Shown: positions 59,443 to 64,000 of the stretch, in pieces
Layout: each line of letters opens with the position of its first letter
How positions within the stretch are numbered: the stretch's first letter is position 1
DNA from: Streptomyces sioyaensis
Lineage (GTDB): Bacteria > Actinomycetota > Actinomycetes > Streptomycetales > Streptomycetaceae
Direction of reading: 5' to 3'
DNA length: 64,000 nucleotides
NCBI RefSeq assembly: GCF_004122735.1
Contig: NZ_SDIF01000003.1
Coordinates: 62,001 to 126,000, forward strand
Program-made: the position numbers and the translations under genes
The notes under the pieces: generated by a model
The model's database searches: none
What the model saw: the letters and a program-made list of their open reading frames with translations, nothing else
What the model was told of the DNA's origin: nothing

Positions 59443-60675
59443 GTGGTCCTGCCGTACACCGACGCGATCCAGCAGCTGGTCGACGCGCTCGCGGCGCGGA
59501 TCCGGCGCTCGGTCGCCGTGGACGACCGGCGCGGCGGCCTCCTCGTGTCCAGCCGGCACTTCGGGGACGAGGACACGCTCCGTATCGACGTGGTGCTGTC
59601 CCGGCGGCTGCCGGCCCGCGTCGCCGCGTACCTCGACGGTTTCGGCATCGCCACCTCCGACGAGCCCCTGTCGGTTCCTGCCAGCCCGTCTCTCGGGCTC
59701 AAGGCCCGGCGGTGCTACCCGATTCGTGATCACGGCCGGCTGCTCGGTTACCTGTGGCTGATCGACGAGCAGGCGAAGCGCTTCGACGAGGTGGTGGGCG
59801 AGTGTGTGGTCCAGTTGTCGGCGCGGCTTCGGGAGCGGTCGCTCCAGCTGGCCGAGGAGGAGCGGCGGCGCCGGACCGTGGTGGCCGACCTCCTGCTCGG
59901 GGGTGAGGGCTCCGCTCGCGCCGCGGCGGACCTGGTAGGCCGAGGGCTGGTCGGCGCGGAGGACGAGATCGTGGTGATCGCGGCCGATGCGGCCACGGAC
60001 CCGGAGGCGGTCGCCGCCGTGATCGCGGAGGCCACCGCTCGGGGCGGCCGCGACGAGCCGGCGGTCCGGGCGTTCGCGACGGTGGCCGGGGACCGCGGTG
60101 CGGCCCTGGTGGCCGGCCGGGAGGAGGTGGCGCGCGCGGCGGCACGGCTGGCCGAGACGGTGCGGCGGGGCGTGCCGCGGCGGGACGCGGAAGGTGGCGG
60201 CGCCTTCGTCGGCCTGAGCGACGCCGGCCGCCTTGAGCGGGCTCCTGACCTGTGGCGTCAGGCCGTGCTGGCGTCGTGGGCCGCCGCCGGGCTGCCGGGG
60301 TCGGCACCGGTCCTCTCCTGGCGGGACACCGGCGTCCACGGCCCGCTCATGCTCGCCGCGACGGCATCTCCCGACCTGGTGGTACCGCCGGAGATCGCCG
60401 ACCTCGGCGCGGGCGGACGCACCGACTCCCTGGCCCACACCGCCGAGGTGTTCCTGGATGCCGCGGGGGACACCGCGGCCGCGTCCGAGCGGCTGATGAT
60501 CCACCGGACGACGCTCTACTACCGGCTGGCCCAGATCGAGAAGAAGACCGGGTGGGACCTGAAGAACGGCCGTGACCGGTTGACCTTGCACCTGGGGCTG
60601 AAGACGCAGCGCCTGCTCGACAGCGGCATCCCCGCTTTGCTACGGGGAGAGGAAAAGCACCGGGGAAGTTCCTGA
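59443..60675 (+). CDS. PucR-family transcriptional regulator
   Basis: 410 aa from GTG 59443 (cgggag upstream). The C-terminal HTH_30/PucR domain is LAHTAEVFLDAAGDTAAASE and LMIHRTTLYYRLAQIEKKTG. The central region has a GGDEF-like or GAF-like fold (RRTVVADLLLGGEGSARAAA onward) and the N-terminus is a probable sensor. PucR proteins commonly control catabolism of purines, amino acids or polyamines. It precedes an ornithine cyclodeaminase-family gene by 93 bp in the same orientation, which is its likely target. Confidence 0.9.
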   Translation: MVLPYTDAIQQLVDALAARIRRSVAVDDRRGGLLVSSRHFGDEDTLRIDVVLSRRLPARVAAYLDGFGIATSDEPLSVPASPSLGLKARRCYPIRDHGRLLGYLWLIDEQAKRFDEVVGECVVQLSARLRERSLQLAEEERRRRTVVADLLLGGEGSARAAADLVGRGLVGAEDEIVVIAADAATDPEAVAAVIAEATARGGRDEPAVRAFATVAGDRGAALVAGREEVARAAARLAETVRRGVPRRDAEGGGAFVGLSDAGRLERAPDLWRQAVLASWAAAGLPGSAPVLSWRDTGVHGPLMLAATASPDLVVPPEIADLGAGGRTDSLAHTAEVFLDAAGDTAAASERLMIHRTTLYYRLAQIEKKTGWDLKNGRDRLTLHLGLKTQRLLDSGIPALLRGEEKHRGSS

Positions 60676-60768
60676 CCCGTGGCGATGCCGGCGGGGGCCG
60701 GGCGGCCGGAGACTCCGGGGAACCCGGACGACGGCCGCCGGGTGCGGACCGACACGCGAAGGACCCTC

Positions 60769-61791
60769 ATGACCTTCCCCACCGACCGGCAGCGTCTCGC
60801 GGATCAGCTCACGATCGGCTCGGAGCTGATCTACCTGCCCCGACAGGACGTCGAACACCTTGGGCTGACGCGTGACGCCATCCTGGAACTGACCCGCCAG
60901 GCCCTGGTCGAGCACGGCCACCGCCGCTACGAGATGCCGGCCAAGATCGGTGTCCACCCGTACGACAACGTCTTCTACCACGCCATGCCGGCCTACCTGC
61001 CCGGGCCGGGGATCGTGGGCATGAAGTGGATCGAGTGCTACCCGGACAACCCGCGCACGTGCGCTCTTCCGCAGACCACCGGGCTGCTCGTACTCAACGA
61101 CGTGCACACCGGGGTGCCGTTGGCGGTCATGGACTCGGCGTGGCTGACCGCCATGCGCACCCCGGCGGTGACGGCTCTGGCCGCCGCCGCGCTGCACCCC
61201 GACGCCACCACGTTCGGGATGTTCGGCTGCGGCGTGCAGGGAATCGAGCATGTCCGCTACGCGGCCCTGGCGATGCCCAGGCTGGAGACCGTCCACGTCT
61301 ACGACACCAACGGGGCCGCCGCTGACGCCCTGATCGCGACGCTCCAACCCGAGCTGGAGGTACGGATCATCAAGGGCGCGTCGCCCGAGGCGGTCACCAG
61401 GAGCGCGGAGGTGCTGAGCTCGGCGACGGTCATCCTGCGCCGGCCGCTCGCGGTGGTGAAGGACGCCTGGGTCACCACCGGACAGACGATCCTCCCCTGC
61501 GACCTGAACACCTTCTGGGATCCGCGCACCGCCCGGCGCGCTGACAAGTACCTCGTCGACAGCGTCGAGGAGCATGAACTGTTCGCGTCCATGGGGTACT
61601 TCCCCGACGGCCTGCCCGAGGTGACGGCCGAGATCGGCGAGGTGCTGGCCGGTGTGCAGCCCGGCCGTGAGCACGCCGACGAGATCATCGTCAACAGCAA
61701 CATCGGCATGGCCGTCTGCGACATCGCGGTGGGGAACGCGCTCCTGCACCGCGCGCTGGAGCGCGGTGTCGGAGTGCGGCTCCCCCTCTGA
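60769..61791 (+). CDS. Ornithine cyclodeaminase/mu-crystallin family protein
   Basis: 340 aa from ATG 60769 (aaggaccctc upstream). NAD-binding Rossmann motif is FGMFGCGVQGIEHVRYAALA; substrate region KIGVHPYDNVFYHAMPAYLP, GMKWIECYPDNP, LLVLNDVHTGVPLAVMDSAW and LTAMRTPAVTALAA. The family includes ornithine cyclodeaminase (L-ornithine to L-proline + NH3), alanine dehydrogenases and ketimine reductases. Residues VKDAWVTTGQTILPCDLNTF differ from classical OCD, so the exact reaction is open. Ends at a terminator. Confidence 0.88.
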   Translation: MTFPTDRQRLADQLTIGSELIYLPRQDVEHLGLTRDAILELTRQALVEHGHRRYEMPAKIGVHPYDNVFYHAMPAYLPGPGIVGMKWIECYPDNPRTCALPQTTGLLVLNDVHTGVPLAVMDSAWLTAMRTPAVTALAAAALHPDATTFGMFGCGVQGIEHVRYAALAMPRLETVHVYDTNGAAADALIATLQPELEVRIIKGASPEAVTRSAEVLSSATVILRRPLAVVKDAWVTTGQTILPCDLNTFWDPRTARRADKYLVDSVEEHELFASMGYFPDGLPEVTAEIGEVLAGVQPGREHADEIIVNSNIGMAVCDIAVGNALLHRALERGVGVRLPL

Positions 61792-61803
61792 ATCTCCGGG
61801 GGT

Positions 61804-61830
61804 AGGGGGCGGGGTATTTCCGCCCCCTTT
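61804..61830 (+). terminator. Terminator after the cyclodeaminase gene
   Basis: Nine-bp stem agggggcgg / ccgccccct with loop ggtattt and TTT after it, 13 bp beyond the stop codon. Confidence 0.75.
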
Positions 61831-61950
61831 CCCAGGACGCTCTCGCCCGAAAGCCATGGAGCGTCAGCGAGCATCGCGCCGACGGATGTCAGCGTTCCGT
61901 AAGAGTTGAATTGTTCCGCGACGGCCACGCGCCGCGTTGGAATGGAAAAC

Positions 61951-63087
61951 ATGAAACTGCGAGTCTTTCCACCGGAATTCAAGGGCAGATTGCACGATGC
62001 CCGCACGGCGACCTCGATCGGCCGGTGGCTGGGGTCGGCGTTCGCCGTGTGCTTCGTCACCGGGCTGTTCAGCCACGTCATGCAGCACCCGCCGGACTGG
62101 CTGGCCGACAGCATCCCGAGCCGCCCGGCATGGGGTTACCGGCTCACGCAGGGGCTGCACGTCGCCTCCGGCATCGCGGCGATTCCGTTGCTGCTGGCGA
62201 AGTTGTGGGCGGTGTATCCGCGGTTGTTCGGATGGCCGCCGGTGCGGTCGGTCACACACGCCCTGGAGCGGCTCTCGATCGCGGTGCTGGTGGCCGGTTC
62301 GCTCTTCGAGTTGGCGACCGGGCTGCTGAACACGGCCCAGTGGTATCCGTGGCCGTTCTCGTTCGTCCCCGTGCACTACGCGGTGGCGTGGCTGGTCGTC
62401 GGTGCGCTGCTGCTGCACCTGGCGGTCAAGGCCCCCGAGATCAGGGCGCATTGGACCCGCCGGTCGCCCGGGACGCTGGCCCTGCCGGTGCAGGACGGTC
62501 CCGATCGGCGCTCGTTCCTGGCCGTGGTGGGCGCCGGCGTCGGGGCCGTCACGCTGACCACCGTGGGCCAGTCCTTCACCCCGCTGAAGGATCTCGTGCT
62601 GTTCGCGCCCCGCCGCCCCGACAAGGGCCCGCAGGGGCTGCCGGTCAACCGGACCGCCGCCGCGGCGAGGGTCGGCGGGATCACCGCCGAGGAGTACCGC
62701 CTGGTGGTGGCCGGCCCGCGGCCGTACACCCTGACCCTGGCCGAGCTGCGCGCCCTGCCCCAGCACGAGGTGGAGCTGCCGATCGCGTGCGTGGAGGGCT
62801 GGAGCGCGTCGGCCCGCTGGACCGGCGTACGGGTGCTGGACCTGCTGGCGGGTGCGGGGGCGCCGGCGCATGCGCGCGTACGGGTGGAGTCGTTGGAGCC
62901 GAGAGGCGGCTACCGGGTGTCGGAACTGGGGCGGGAGCACGCCCACGATCCGCTGACGCTGCTCGCCCTGCGGGTGAACGGCGAGGAACTCCACCCTGAC
63001 CACGGTTACCCGGCGCGGCTCATCGCCCCGAATCGGCCGGGCGTGCTGCAGACCAAATGGGTCGGGCGACTGGAGGTGCTGGCGTGA
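61951..63087 (+). CDS. Cytochrome b561-like membrane domain fused to molybdopterin oxidoreductase (sulfite oxidase fold)
   Basis: About 378 aa; ATG 61951 (ggaatggaaaac upstream), ATG 61942 possible. The N-terminal ~165 residues hold four membrane helices with His residues suitable for heme b (FVTGLFSHVMQHPPDW, GYRLTQGLHVASGIAAIPLL, FVPVHYAVAWLVVGALLLHL). After an anchor helix the sulfite-oxidase-type Moco domain follows (LTLAELRALPQHEVELPIAC, the Cys in PIACVEGWSASARWTGV being the Mo ligand, HPDHGYPARLIAPNRPG). It probably passes electrons from a substrate at the cell surface to the membrane. Substrate unknown. Confidence 0.88.
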   Translation: MKLRVFPPEFKGRLHDARTATSIGRWLGSAFAVCFVTGLFSHVMQHPPDWLADSIPSRPAWGYRLTQGLHVASGIAAIPLLLAKLWAVYPRLFGWPPVRSVTHALERLSIAVLVAGSLFELATGLLNTAQWYPWPFSFVPVHYAVAWLVVGALLLHLAVKAPEIRAHWTRRSPGTLALPVQDGPDRRSFLAVVGAGVGAVTLTTVGQSFTPLKDLVLFAPRRPDKGPQGLPVNRTAAAARVGGITAEEYRLVVAGPRPYTLTLAELRALPQHEVELPIACVEGWSASARWTGVRVLDLLAGAGAPAHARVRVESLEPRGGYRVSELGREHAHDPLTLLALRVNGEELHPDHGYPARLIAPNRPGVLQTKWVGRLEVLA

Positions 63088-63500
63088 AGGCGCTGCGCGT
63101 AGTGGCGGGGGCCGCCGGTGTGGCGCTCATGGGCGTCGGGGTGTCCCTGGTGACGGACGTCCGCGACCCGCTGGACGTTCTGGTGTGGCTCGGCGGAGCG
63201 GTCCTCCTGCACGACGCGGTGATCGCCCCGTTCGTGCTGCTGGCCGGGTGGGTGCTGGTACGCGGCGGGGGGCGCGGTCCGGTCCGCGGGGCGCTGCTGG
63301 TCGCGGGCGCGTTGACGGCGGTGGCACTGCCCGTGCTGCTGCGGCCGGGGAAGACGGCCAACGCGTCGGTGCTACCGCTGGACTATCCGCGCAACTGGCT
63401 GATCGCGGTGGTGACCGTGGCCGTGGTGACGGTGCTCTGGCTGGGCGCGCGCGGGTTCGGGCGCGGGTTCGGGCGCGGTCGTCGGCGGCCCGATGCGTGA
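63084..63500 (+). CDS. Small four-helix membrane protein coupled to the oxidoreductase
   Basis: 138 aa from GTG 63084, overlapping the upstream stop (GTGA). Four hydrophobic helices (VVAGAAGVALMGVGVSLVTD, DVLVWLGGAVLLHDAVIAPF, ALLVAGALTAVALPVLLRP, WLIAVVTVAVVTVLWLGARG) and an Arg-rich end. No known domain. It may be a membrane partner of the Moco enzyme or its quinone-side subunit. Confidence 0.8.
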   Translation: MKALRVVAGAAGVALMGVGVSLVTDVRDPLDVLVWLGGAVLLHDAVIAPFVLLAGWVLVRGGGRGPVRGALLVAGALTAVALPVLLRPGKTANASVLPLDYPRNWLIAVVTVAVVTVLWLGARGFGRGFGRGRRRPDA

Positions 63501-63715
63501 CTTGTGTGCGCGGCCCTGGGGCGAGCCGTCGGCGAGGACGCGCGGGCGCACGAAGTTACGAACCCCTGACGTCCTGGCGCCGAGCGGCCCGCCACCGGGT
63601 TCGCCTCCCTACGTTTCGAGTGTCACACCAGGATTCCTGTCGAGGACGGAAGCAGGAGGCGACGTCGGCGGTCCGTGCGGACGCGACATCCCTTCGTCTG
63701 CTGCACGTCCGTAGC

Positions 63716-64000
63716 GTGAGTGAGTTGATCAAGATTTCCCCCTTTTCTGTGGACATCGTGCTGCCCTGTCTCGACGAGGCCGAGGCCCTGCCGTACGTGC
63801 TGGAGCGGATCCCGCCGGGCCGGCGCGCGATCGTCGTCGACAACGGTTCCACCGACGGTTCTCCGGACCTCGCCCGCGCCCTGGGGGCGGATGTCGTCCA
63901 TGAGCCGCGGCGCGGCTTCGGCGCCGCCTGCCACGCGGGCTATCCCCTGCAGATGGTGGTCCGCGCCGCCGACGCCGGCTGGCGGGTGGCGGAGACCGAT
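63716..64000 (+). CDS. Family 2 glycosyltransferase, truncated by window end and apparently internally deleted
   Basis: Frame from GTG 63716 (TTG 63725, 7 nt beyond a TAGCGT -10 box, would be a leaderless start) and open to the window end. N-terminus VDIVLPCLDEAEALPYVLER, then IVVDNGSTDGSPDLARALGA and RRGFGAACHAGY are the GT2 nucleotide-binding half. Immediately after CHAG the sequence reads YPLQMVVRAADAGWRVAETD, which in GT2 relatives lies about 85-90 residues further on. The segment with the catalytic acidic motif (the DCDASLDP-type region) is missing. See findings. Confidence 0.75.
   Translation, partial: MSELIKISPFSVDIVLPCLDEAEALPYVLERIPPGRRAIVVDNGSTDGSPDLARALGADVVHEPRRGFGAACHAGYPLQMVVRAADAGWRVAETD

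Overview
High-GC actinobacterial DNA, almost certainly from a Streptomyces chromosome. Third-codon positions are strongly G/C biased, GTG starts are common, and family markers typical of the genus occur: a Wbl protein, DUF397/XRE-DUF5753, DUF1707, SpoIIE-type PP2C, LAL-type LuxR regulators and PucR. The order fumC - XRE/DUF397 - class I fumarase - DUF1707 - Wbl - glpX - DUF4245 - xseB/xseA - ispH - ppgK - ychF matches, from memory, the conserved chromosome core of streptomycetes. I did not assign a species.

Layout. 1-8.5 kb: the 3' end of a class A penicillin-binding protein, an FAD monooxygenase divergent from a GntR-TetR hybrid regulator, a catalase, a large PP2C/anti-sigma-like protein and a methyltransferase gene broken by a 142-bp palindromic duplication. 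8.7-26.6 kb: conserved core housekeeping genes (two unrelated fumarases, fructose bisphosphatase, exonuclease VII, IspH, polyphosphate glucokinase, YchF). 26.8-28.9 kb: a small type VII-secretion-like operon (EspC/WXG-like protein, WXG/LXG-like protein, unknown third gene).

29.2-32.8 kb: a compact five-gene leftward operon that I read as an undescribed RiPP system. A 65-aa precursor carries a PxxxTP motif and an Ala/Val-rich C-terminus. It is followed by an HTTM membrane protein, an alpha/beta hydrolase, an SdpA/DUF5819-like membrane protein and a SAM methyltransferase, all translationally coupled. The precursor looks linaridin-like but has no cysteine. The HTTM + SdpA-like pair also recalls SDP toxin maturation. 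A LAL LuxR regulator (33.1-35.9 kb) lies upstream and may control it.

37.3-43.8 kb: a six-gene leftward operon (EamA exporter, ornithine-decarboxylase-fold enzyme, membrane desaturase, O-acetylhomoserine (thiol)-lyase homologue, class I glutamine amidotransferase, MetX). MetX + lyase homologue + desaturase is the logic of rhizobitoxine-type enol-ether amino acids. I propose a vinylglycine toxin such as aminoethoxyvinylglycine or a relative.

44-51 kb: secreted phosphoesterase, MFS transporter with a beta-propeller lipoprotein-like partner, secreted HAD phosphatase, and an anti-sigma-like ATPase. 51.6-59.2 kb: a LuxR (LAL) - hybrid histidine kinase - response regulator operon ending in a 25-bp tandem repeat. 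59.4-64 kb: PucR regulator, ornithine cyclodeaminase-family enzyme, b561/sulfite-oxidase-type fusion with a small membrane partner, and the start of a family 2 glycosyltransferase that appears to lack its central segment.

No tRNA, rRNA, CRISPR array, intact insertion sequence or phage attachment site was recognised.
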